A DNA stretch of 64,000 bases, from positions 1 to 64,000 of the IMG/VR virus record IMGVR_UViG_3300017917_002918; one strand, given 5' to 3'. The notes beneath the pieces were generated by a model, which was not told the origin of the DNA, ran no database searches, and worked only from the letters and a program-made list of their open reading frames with translations. This document shows, piece after piece, positions 1 to 10,600 of the stretch. The translations under genes and the position numbers were made by a program. This stretch comes from a virus. Every line of letters begins with the position of its first letter. Position 1 is the stretch's first letter.

Positions 1-50
1 GCGAAAAATAAGTCTCTACCCTACTCTATTATGATTGTGAGGTGAATATT

Positions 51-530
51 TTGGATTTCAATTCAATTAGTGAGTTAGAGAAGTACTTGCTTGCACAAAT
101 CAAGAGTGCAATGGACAAAGAAGTTGCTGCGACAGTAAAGAAAGAACAAAGCAAACAAGTTAAACGGTATTATGACGAATTCGAACCTGATGCATATGAA
201 CGTAGAGGTGACAATAAGGGTTTGTCTGACGTTAGAAATATGAAGCATACTAAACCTAAAATTAATGGTACGCAAATAACCATGACAATAACAAATGATA
301 CAAGGGGTTATTCAAAATTTCATCCTTTTGGTGAGTCTGTAGAGAACCTTGCAGGAATTGTAGAAGAAGGTGGAAGCGCAAATTACAATTATCCATGGGG
401 CAGAAATGCAAAATACTTTTTAAAGCCTAGACCGTTTACAAGCAATACAGTTTATAAATTGATAGAGAATAATGAAATAATTAAAACATTAAAGTCAGCA
501 CTAGCAACACGAGGATTAATCGTTGAATAA
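51..530 (+). CDS. HK97 gp10-like head-tail joining / minor tail protein
   Basis: A 159-aa protein at the left edge of the structural operon. Its size, its position ahead of the tape measure gene and a K-P-R-P-F motif near residue 130 resemble the HK97 gp10 family of head-tail completion proteins, which act at the connector during virion assembly. GAGGTGA (39-45) lies five bases before TTG at 51, so that start is preferred; GTG at 42 overlaps the ribosome binding site. The 3' end abuts the next gene. Family assignment is by recall of motifs and context only. Confidence 0.55.
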   Translation: MDFNSISELEKYLLAQIKSAMDKEVAATVKKEQSKQVKRYYDEFEPDAYERRGDNKGLSDVRNMKHTKPKINGTQITMTITNDTRGYSKFHPFGESVENLAGIVEEGGSANYNYPWGRNAKYFLKPRPFTSNTVYKLIENNEIIKTLKSALATRGLIVE

Positions 531-546
531 GAAAGTTGGTGAAATA

Positions 547-1569
547 ATGAGCGAGATGAACGAGATTAACAAAAACATATTAAGAAAACCTGCTAAAAAA
601 GTAGATCCAATATCTAACGCTATGTGGAAACAAATCAATCCAGAAAACAGAGAGTTGGTTGAAGAATTTTTAAAAGTGAATAAACAATTAAGTTCTCAAT
701 CCGTAAAGCAATATATAACTTGTTTGCGTCAATTTTTCTACTATGTATATGAGAACTTAAAAGATAAAGTTTTCTATAAAATTACAAAACGTGACTTTAT
801 GAAGTATATGAGTTATTTGCAAGAAAGAGAGTTATCATCTAGTGCAATTGGAATTAAGAAGTCGGCGGTATCTAGTTTTTGTAACTATATCGAAAATGTT
901 GTTATGGATGATGTTGAAGAATATAAAGGATTTAGAAATTTCACTAGAGGTATGCCAGCAATAGCAAAGAACCAAACATATGAAAAAATAGCAATCAGTA
1001 AAGATGAATATGACATATTAATCGCAGAATTAGAGAAAAGAGAAGATTATTTAGGTTTAGCATGGGTGGCAACCGCTTTTAATGTTGGTAGTCGTAGAGC
1101 AGAAATTATTCAATTCAAAACTGAAATACTAAGTTACCCAATTCCAGAAAATCAAAACTATGTTCTTAGCCATATGGTTAGAGGTAAAGGTAAATCCGTT
1201 GACGGTAAGCCATTGCGTTATATGATAAATATGGATGCATTGAAGTATATGAAGTTATGGGTCGAGAAACGTGGATACGAAAGTGAATACATATTTACAG
1301 TGAAGTATTCAGGTCGAATCAAACATATTGGTACATCATGGGCAAATGACTTTTGTAAAAACACTCTCACACCGATTTTAGGTAGACGAATAAATCCTCA
1401 TTTATTTAAAGCATCTGCAATAACTTTTTTATTGGGTCAAGGTGTAGATTTAAAGATAGTTAGTAAATACGTTGCGCAACATAATGATACCTCCACTACC
1501 TCAAATTTCTATGATTTACGTGACTTTGAGGAAGAAAAAAATAATATATTTTCAAATCATAGTAATTAA
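547..1569 (+). CDS. Divergent tyrosine recombinase-fold protein inside the structural operon
   Basis: A 340-aa protein with an N-terminal SAM-like core-binding domain (residues about 45-130) and a C-terminal phage integrase domain. Arg I sits in GSRRAEI, a Lys in RGKGKS, His in AQHND and a Tyr in SNFYD. The canonical H-x-x-R box reads H-L-F-K, so catalytic Arg II is replaced by Lys. ATG 547 is preferred because GTTGGTGA lies four bases upstream; TTG 523 overlaps the previous gene. A recombinase between connector and tape measure genes is unusual. It may be a weakly active recombinase or a recombinase-fold regulator, as known for the SPbeta repressor MrpR. Activity is unknown. Confidence 0.65.
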   Translation: MSEMNEINKNILRKPAKKVDPISNAMWKQINPENRELVEEFLKVNKQLSSQSVKQYITCLRQFFYYVYENLKDKVFYKITKRDFMKYMSYLQERELSSSAIGIKKSAVSSFCNYIENVVMDDVEEYKGFRNFTRGMPAIAKNQTYEKIAISKDEYDILIAELEKREDYLGLAWVATAFNVGSRRAEIIQFKTEILSYPIPENQNYVLSHMVRGKGKSVDGKPLRYMINMDALKYMKLWVEKRGYESEYIFTVKYSGRIKHIGTSWANDFCKNTLTPILGRRINPHLFKASAITFLLGQGVDLKIVSKYVAQHNDTSTTSNFYDLRDFEEEKNNIFSNHSN

Positions 1570-1576
1570 ATTATAA
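1563..1576 (+). promoter_or_regulatory. Dispersed operator-like motif (copy overlapping a stop codon)
   Basis: TAATTAAATTATAA overlaps the stop codon of the recombinase-like gene and precedes the terminator at 1591. It has no -35 partner here. It belongs to the family described in the findings. Confidence 0.5.
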
Positions 1577-1590
1577 TTTTATAAAAAATA

Positions 1591-1625
1591 AAAGGAATGT
1601 TTTATTTGGATCATTCCTTTGTTGT
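1591..1625 (+). terminator. Hairpin terminator after the recombinase-like gene
   Basis: AAAGGAATG (1591-1599) pairs perfectly with CATTCCTTT (1612-1620), followed by a T-rich stretch. It lies between the recombinase-like gene and the tape measure gene, so it would reduce readthrough into the latter. Confidence 0.6.
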
Positions 1626-1658
1626 TTTATCCATAAACAGAGAGGAGTGATTATTACA

Positions 1659-4600
1659 ATGGCTGAAATACCAAACATTATTGTCGGTGTCAAACTGGAC
1701 ACTTCAAATATAGGTAAACAAGTAGAAGAAATTAGTAAGAAATTTGAAACGAAACCTATTAAGTTAGGTTTTGAATTTAAATTAACAAATGATAATATAA
1801 AACAACAAATGAAAGTCATACAAGACAAATTCGACAATGCAAAAATTAATACAAACATAACTGTTGGTATTAAAGTAGATAGTCGTATTGGCGATATAAA
1901 TAGACAAATTAACCAATTATCAAAACAAATAACCGAGCAATTAAGTGTTAAATTAAAAATAGATGCCAGTGATTTAAATATAATCACTGAAAAAACCAAG
2001 CGAGTCCAAGAACAAGTTCAAATTGCTATGTCACAAAAAAATGTAAAACAAACACCTATATCATATTCTTCTCGTGAATACGAAAGCAGTCTCTTGGGTA
2101 CAAAGAAATCAGATATAGACAAGGCTTTGGATGATGTAATTTCCTCATACAAAGGTAAATTAAGTGACATAAAAGTAAATTTAAATGAAAGCTTGGACAT
2201 TGGTTCAGTAGTTGTTAAATACAAAGATTCAACAGGTAAAATGATTCAAGAAACTATGAAATGGGTGGATGTTGTCGAAGGACAATCCAATAAAGCAAAA
2301 AAAGCATTCAAAACAGTAAGCACCCAAATTGTAGATGACATGAGAAAAGAAGAACAACAAAAAGAAGCAATTCGCAAAAGAGAAGAACAAGAACTTGCGT
2401 CAAGGCAGAAACGTATTGATAAGTTCAAAGATTCTACTTTAAACAGAATTAGTGAAATGGAATCAAAAGATTATAAATACGCTAATCAATTGCGATTTGT
2501 AACCCCAACGAGCCAAGGTAATGTCGAATTAAAAAAAATTAGAAGTGTTGTTGAGGCATTAAATGCATCTACCATATCTTCTAAACAATTCGATAAAGAA
2601 ATTAAAAATATAACAAATAGTATTGATAAGCTTGAAAATAAAGCAATTAAACTTTATAAAGAAATAGATCAAGAGGCTAAAAACGCCACTAGAGGTATAA
2701 AGGCAAGTTTTTCAATAACTCCATTGGGTGATTATAGTACTCCAGGGAAAAAAGCTGGTATACAAAATCCCGCCTCTTTTGAGAAATCAACGGAAGCCAC
2801 AAGAAAATATTTACAATTAATATCACAATTCTCAGGAAAAAAACTCGATTTTGGCATTTTTGAAAGTCAATTCTCTTCGAAACAAATGAAAGAGACTGGT
2901 CAATTGATGACTAACATTGGCGTAAGAGTTTGGCATACAAAAAAAAGATATGAAGATTTAACAGTAAGTTTAAATGATTCTGATAAGTCCTTTAGATATT
3001 TGTCAAAAAGTATAAAAAATGCAGGTTTAAAAGACTTAAACTTTTCAGGGCAATTTATTGAAAACTTAAAGAAATTCCCAATATGGCTAGGTACTGCAAC
3101 AATTGTTATGCAAGGGTTGGCGTTATTTAGAACGGGTGCACAATACATATATGAGATGGATAAAGCATTAACCGATTTGACTAAAGTTGTTGACTTGAGT
3201 ATACCACAAATGCATGAAATGACTAATGCTGCGGTTGCTATGGGTAACGCATACGGTAAATCATCTGTAGAGATAATGAAGTCTATGGCTGAGTTTGGTC
3301 GTGTAACAAAGAATACTGATGAGATTAAGAAATTAACTGAATCTGCTACATTAGCGTCAAATGTAACAACAATGACTGCTGACGTTGCAGCTAAAGCATT
3401 GAATACAACTATGATGGCATTTAAAATAAATGCTAAAGATTCGATGGGAATAGTTGACAAATGGAATGAGTTAAAGTTCTCCATAAGTGACTCCTTATAC
3501 AGTAATGTATATGTAAAATGCTAGAGTATCGGAAAAACTCTGTTATTATACAGACAATTCCGAGGTAAACCCTTATTCAAGGGAAACCGTAACGACTGCA
3601 ATTAGCTACCCTACAAAAGAGGGTAAAGGTACAGTCTGAACATCGTAAGCGATTACGAGAAACGGCAGAAATGACCGTTCGCCATAGTACATATGGTCTG
3701 TAACTTAAATTACATATTTAGGTGAAAGTAACAGAATTTGGCAAAACAACTATAGGGTCTCAAGCGAAGATTTAGCAGATTCAATAGGTATTACAGGTAA
3801 CGTTGCACAACAAACTGGAATGTCATTTGAAAAATTAAATGCCATCACAACTGCAATGATCGCAACTACGGGAGCTACGGGAAGTGAAGCGGGAACGGCA
3901 TATTTCTGTGCCATAACAGCATAATACATAAACTGTTATTCAAAATTTATTCTAATATACGGTGAAACCCTAGCGATAGGCAACACCTTCCAATTTTTAA
4001 TGTTAATTAAAAAGGGAACAACGACTGAACGAATAAACCACATTTATGATGTGGATGCGACAGTCTGAACTTACGCTATAATCTAAAAATGAAACGTAAG
4101 AGTTAGAGTCAAGTGTAACCAGACACTTATTGAAGAACTCTAACCGCCATGTAGCAATATATGGTCAGTAGTCTAATGTAAATTAGATGAAAGTAACAGA
4201 ATGTAAAATCAACACTTTCAAGACTTTTCCGTATTGGCGAAGAAGGGGCAGACGATGCAGGTAAATCGGAAGAAGCTTTAAACAAACTAGGCATATCTGT
4301 CAGAAAAAACGCAACAGAGTTTCGTAATGCTTCTGACATAGTAGATGATTTGGCTAAAAGATTCAAAACTATGACATCTGTTGAACAAATAGCAATAGCA
4401 CAACAACTTGCGGGTTAATAATATGGCTCGAAAATACAGTAATGTATCGTTGAAGTTGGCTTTTATCGGGAAACACGTAGACATACGCAATTCCGAGGAT
4501 AAGACTTGATGAATAATCAAGAATCCGTAACGAGTCAGTGATTGTAACAGCAATGTTATGATCCACGCCAACCCCCTATATAATAGGGAGTGACCAATAT

Positions 4601-7600
4601 TTGCTAATTATATGGTCAAATATACTCATATATAAGCAAACGTAAAGCTCCGCATATAGAGAAATCTGTATGTAGAAATAGATGACGTATAACAATCTAT
4701 TCAATATCTCAACAACTGCTGGCAATCCCTAAAGCTAACTAAACCACAACGTAAGTATGAAACAAGACTAAGCGTGAGGGTGACGAAAGTAGAAAAAATT
4801 AGTTAGATAGTGCATGGTTAAATCCTAAACACTGTAATAATGGGTCTTCAGCAACATATGTCCGAACAGGATACTGCTCAACGACTATCCCTCTTGAGGG
4901 GAGTAGAGTCAAGCGACTCGAAATGAGAGACTCCAGAAATGGATGATGATATAGTCTGTGCTCATATGAAAGTATGAGAAGTTCATAAGAGAACTGGTGT
5001 AGATTAGCGACCTACATTGAACACGCTAAAAATATATCAAATGTGTATATTTTTATTTATTCAAAAAACATCAAGAATTATTCTTGATGTTTGGATGCAA
5101 AGTCTTTAAGAACAGTAATTATTAAATTATTAAAACTTCGATTTTGCTCTTTAGCTATTTGTTCTAATTGTTGTTTTAGTTCTTTTGAAATTGTAATATT
5201 GGTGCGTGTGTTGTGTTCAGCTACATTACCTGCCATAACAATCCCTCCTTTTAAAATTATTATATCATATTAACACATTGTAGTCAATTAGATCCCAAAC
5301 TATTGACAAACTGATTACAGTATGGTATGATAATGTTAGAAAGTGAGGTGAGAAAATATGATTAAAGGAATCACAATTAGACTACACCCAGATGAAAAAC
5401 AAGAACAATTATTATGGAAACATGTTAACTGTGCTAGATTTGTTTGGAATTATGGTTTGCGATTACAACAAGAAAGATTCAAAAATAAGGAAAAACATCT
5501 AAGTGGATATGATTTGAGAAAAGAAATTATAGCCTTGAAGAAAACAGATGATTTTATATGGCTAAATGAGATTTCAAGTCATACAACATTTAATATTTGC
5601 TTAGACTTAGATGGTGCTTATGGTAGATTTTTCAAAAAGGTAACTGGCAAACCAAAATTCAAAAAGAAAAACAGGTGCAAAAATAGTTTCCCAGTAAGAC
5701 AAGATAATTTGTATTTTAAAAATAATTGTGCTGTAGTTGAAAAAATCGGTAAAATCAAATATCAATCGGACTATAAAATACCACAAGGCAGGTTTGTTTA
5801 TAAGTTTAGTAATCCAAGAATTAAGTTTGAGAACAACAAATGGATTATGACGATTGGTATGGAGTACGAGAACCAAGTACATAATTTAACCGATAAGAAA
5901 ATGGGAATAGATTTAGGAGTAAAAGAATTAGCTGTAGTATCCTTTGGAACTGAAAATATAGTTTTTAAAAATATCAATAAGACAAAGAGAGTTAAAACCT
6001 TAAAACATAAACTTAAACATCTACAGAAAGATGTTAATAGAAAATATGAAACCAATAATAAAAACAAGGTTTATGATAAAAAGTGGTCTAAGTCTAATGG
6101 TATAAAAAAACTAGAAAATCAGATAAAGGATATACATTGTAAACTATCAAATATTCGTAAGAACCACATTCATCAAAGCACTAATAGTCTCGTCAAGTTA
6201 TTGCCATATAAGATAACAATGGAAGACTTAAATATTAGTGGAATGATGAAAAACAGGCATCTATCTAAAGCAATAGCAGAACAATGTTTATATGAGTTCA
6301 CAAGACAAATTAAATATAAATGTGAATTTAATGGTATAGAATTTGTGCAAGTAGACAGATTTTATCCATCAAGTAAAACATGCTCTTGTTGTGGAAGCTT
6401 AAAGAAGGACTTAAAGCTAAAAGATAGAGTTTATAAGTGCAATTGTGGATTAGAAATTGATAGAGATTATAATGCGGCTATTAATTTAATGAATTATTCA
6501 AACGTTTGAAATATTGAGAGACGTTTGTCTTAGGGAAATTGGTGTATCCTTGAATGTTGCGGAGTGTTATATCAAATGAAAGTAGGTTTAACCGAAATCA
6601 GACACTATGAAACAACGAATAAATAAAAATGTACCCAAATGTGTATATTTTTAGCATCAGAAGATGGACTCTGAACTACACTATAATGTAAACAAGAAGG
6701 TGTAGAAGTGGCAGAAATGACCACTCGCCATAATGCTTATGGTCTGTAACTTTGGTAACAAAGTGAAAGTAACAGAATGACATACCATTACTCCAAGCTA
6801 ATCGGTGTACTTAACAATTATGATGTTGCACTAGAAGCAAATAAAATGCAATTACACTCACAAGGTTCTGCTTATTCCGAGAACCAGAAAAGAATGGATT
6901 CATTTGAGGGCAGGTTGGGAAAACTTAAAACAACTGTAGAAAGTTTCTGGAATTCTTCTATTAATTCAGACCTATTCAAAGGCATGATTTCTGGTTTAAC
7001 TGTTTTAATAGATAAGTTCGGTAATCTTGGGACTGTGTTATCGTTGATAGGCACTGGTTTAGCTCTTTGGAAAGGAAATGAAATTTTAAGTTTCTTCAAA
7101 ACCCTTCCTGCTTCAATTTCAACATCTATTAAAGAGATGACATTGTTTAAAAACATTGCTCTTGCCATGGAATTACGAGAATTGGGATTATTGACAACCA
7201 CTCAGCTATTAAGTAGTAGTTTCAAAGCTTTAGGTATTTCTATAAAAAATGCATTCTTATCTAATCCATTAGGCTGGATTGCAATGGGTTTTACGGCTGT
7301 TACAATGGCAGTGGATATGTTTGGTCAAAAAGCTGAAGAATCTAAGCAACAAATCAAGGATAGTATAGAAGCATATAAATCACTAAATACCGAAGTAGAT
7401 TCGCTTACTGCAACATACATAGAGATTGGAGATAAGTGGAAGACTGATAATGACGAAAAGAAAAAATTAATTGAAACAGAGACTAGACTCAAAGAGATAT
7501 TCGGAGAATCTGCAAAAGCATTAAATTTACAGACCGGAACAGTTGATGATAATATAAAGAAGTTTAAAGAACTAAAAGCGATTAAAGATGCTGAATTTTT

Positions 7601-10600
7601 GTTAGAAAACAAAACAAAAATAAACAATGCGAAAGATAGACTTTCGAGCTACAAGTCTGAGAGCTTTTTCTCGGATTCTCCAGCCGACACTTTGAATTTA
7701 GCTCCCGAGTTGTTAGGAAAAATATTTGCGGGCAATCCAAAACAAGTTTTAGCTCAATTAGAATCAGAATTAGCGTTGTTGGGAAAGAGACTTGACGAAG
7801 TTAAAGCAAAGGGAACTCCATTCGATGTGAACCAATACTCGTATTCTTTTGACTTAGTTAATGCCAAAATAAAAGAATATAAAGAAAATATCAAACCTGA
7901 TACCGATTTACTGGAACAGGCAGATCAAAAAGAAAAAGCTATTGCAGAAACTAAAATACTAAATCTTGATAAATTAAATGAAAAACAAACAGCAGTATAT
8001 ACTAATTTAAAAAATTTTGTAAAGTATAGTAATGCAGATCAATATCAAAAAGACTTACAACAAGTTCAGGTTATACTCTCTAGTTTTGATGGTAAAAATG
8101 TAGCAGAGGTTGAGCAACAACTTAGAGCAATAGCAAACTTACCAAATAAAGACATAGAAACAGTAATGAAATCTCTTGCCGATGGTACTTATAAATCTGG
8201 TAAATCTGCCGAAGAATCAAAAAAGGCAGAAGAAGAATTAAATAAAACAATATCAAATTCAATTAACAACATACAAACATTAAACTCTGCGCAGGATGAA
8301 TTAAATGAGAATCATAAGTTATCTACACAAACATTAGAATCAGTTGCAAATAAGTACCCTGAACTGTTGGCTTATATGAATGACGAAGTTCTGATGAGTC
8401 AAAAAATCCAAGAAAAAATAAAACAAGAAAAAGATGATTATGTTGATGCTAGTTATAAAAAAATAGAATCTAACCAAAGTTTTTTTGATAATGTCATCAA
8501 AAACGACAAAGAACTGTGGAGTACTTTAAGTGATGCTTATGGGGATGATTTAAAAAACTTTAAGTCATTAGAGGATGCAAAATTAGAGATAGATAACGAA
8601 ATATCTGCACAAATACTTACTAATTGGATGCAATTAGATGCAACGACAAAAGAAATAATGAGAACCAACATTGACCTGTTGGGGGAAGCGTTAGGATCAG
8701 ATGTCCCTAATGGGCAAGATTCATACGATTTGGCAATGAAAGCATCTACTGGAATGATGAAGGCTGGAGCAACAGAAGATGATGTCGCAAAGGCTGTCGA
8801 TAGTGGAGCTGCTTTAAAAGTAAATAAAATGAAAAAGGCACTCGATACCGCTAAAGCAAAAACAGATGAAATTTTTAGAAATGCTAATTTTGGAGACGGT
8901 AGAAAAAGTAGTGGTTCTACTAGTGCTGGTTCTTCTTCCCCAGCCATCAATGAAGAGGTATACAAAGTAGAAAAAGACCGTTACATGGGTTTAAATCAAG
9001 TTTTAACCTCAGTTAATAATTCGTTAGAAAAGAATCAAGCATTACAGAAAAATGCTACTATTGAAGAACGCGTTAAGTTAATAGCAGAAGAAATTGAACT
9101 GCTACGACAAAAACGCAAAGCTATTAATGACATTGCATGGGAACAAAGTCAGGAAGCAAAAGAGAAAAAGGCTTACCTTGAAAAGAATAATGTTAAATTT
9201 GATCAAAACGGTAACATTGACAAGGCATCCTACGACAGTGTAATTGACTCTATAGCCAACAACACAGAATCAATGAAACGTAAGGGTAATGCTACAAAAA
9301 TTGCTGAAAATAATCAACTCTTGAAAAATCTAGAACAGGCTAATAAAGATTACTTGAGTGCTACTGCTAATGCTGCAAAGAGTATCAATGAACGTGAAAG
9401 TTTAACTGGTGATATATTCGCTAAGCAAAATGATAAGACTAAAGCCGAGATAGAATCCGTACTTGCACCACTAGGGGAACACTTAACTGATTTGAATGAT
9501 CAGTTAACAGGACTGCAAAGTAAATATGATCTATTGGGTGAAAGTGAATTCGATTCAAAGATTGAGAATATTAATAAGCAAATAGTTAATCAAAAACTTG
9601 CATTAATTGATACTGATAAAGCGTTGTCTGAGCTAAGAGCTAAATACAATAAACAAGATACCAATGCCATTGAAAAAAAGGAAATACTAAAAGAAATTGT
9701 AAAGCTTGAAAATGATAGCCTTAGTATAAAAAAAACAATGGTTGCATTAGGTGATAAGCGAGCGGATCAGTTAAAAGAAGATACAGAAAAGGCACTTAAT
9801 GAAAAAGATTTAGCCATTGAGAAAATTGGAGAAATAGAAACAGAAGGTCAAATTGCAAAAAAAATTAGTTTAATCAAAGAAAAGATATCTGCGAGAACTG
9901 GTTATATAGATGAAGTAAATGCATATACGAAACGATTGGAATACAACAAAGAAAATGAAAAGTCAGATATATTTGTTTCACAAAACTCTACGGGCGCAAA
10001 ATATTTAAAAGAACTTCCAGCTATGCAAAAAGCAAATGCTAATGATTTAAAAGAAATTAATACTTTAAATCTTGAACTTGCTAAGAAACAAGTTGAAAAG
10101 TTCGATCTTGCCCTTGAAGAATTAAGTGCTACTACCAGTAAGTTTAAAGAAGAGTTGGACTTCTTAAAAGAATGGCAACCACAGAACTTTGAATCTATAA
10201 ACACATTGATTAGTGGTGTAATCACTAATACTCAGGCAGAAATTAATCAATTAAAGACTATGGAAACTTCCTATATCGCCAAACGTGATCAAGCTAGACA
10301 AGATGGTGACATAGAATCTTTTAAATTGTTTGATGACTTGTTGAAAAAGACATATCAAAATGAACAAAATAAGATCATGGAAAACGCCAAGTTGAAGAAG
10401 GAACAACTTCAAAACTCATTCTCTGAGCAGAATAGAAACATTGAAAAATTGCTATTTGGTGATTCTTCGCAAAAAGCAGAGCAAGATAGAATCAATTCAT
10501 TAAAAAAAGAACAAGACACCTACATTTCTGGCGAAGAAAAAGTGTATGCGTTAAATTTAATGCGAACGGAACTCAATAAATACAATAGTGACATACAGAA

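Larger units (their letters stand above)
4592..6660 (+). mobile_element. IStron: inner group I intron carrying tnpB, nested in intron 3
   Basis: The segment starts with a second group I core: CTCAACGACT (P7 5' strand, near 4878) and ATAGTCTG (3' strand, near 4950). It continues with a divergent small RHH gene and tnpB, and ends at CATCAG (6660). The guide GCTCC (4647-4651) pairs with outer sequence GGAGT ending at 4591. Its removal joins GGGAGT to AAGATGGACTC and rebuilds the outer intron's P8 and P7. This matches the IStron architecture described in Clostridium (group I intron plus IS200/605 or IS607 tnpB). No tnpA is present. Boundaries are inferred from pairing, not from a second copy. Confidence 0.75.
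4416..6779 (+). ncRNA. Group I intron 3 in the tape measure gene, interrupted by an IStron
   Basis: The 5' exon ends CGGGT and pairs with the guide GCTCG (4426-4430), again with U.G at the splice site. P3 strands GTTGGC and GCCAAC can pair. The P7 strands are AACGAGTC and GACTCTGAAC: compared with introns 1 and 2 both strands changed together, a compensatory pair. These strands are now about 2 kb apart because an IStron (4592-6660) interrupts the P8 to P7 junction. The 3' end, GTGAAAGTAACAGAATG, matches introns 1 and 2. Splicing is in phase 0. Confidence 0.85.

Noticed and set aside
2900-3484. Minus-strand ORF of 194 aa opposite the tape measure gene
   Set aside because: It has no ribosome binding site, a hydrophobic shadow composition, and lies wholly opposite a well-supported exon.
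1647-3535. Separate 625-aa gene ending at 3524
   Set aside because: The last 17 residues are intron-coded; the frame continues through splicing at 3472.
4127-4571. Minus-strand ORFs across introns 2-3 and exon 3
   Set aside because: They lie opposite ribozyme cores and the spliced exon; no start signals.
6777-6779. ATG 6777 as the start of a separate 1637-aa tape measure gene
   Set aside because: These bases are the 3' end of intron 3; there is no ribosome binding site, and splicing joins the frame to upstream exons.
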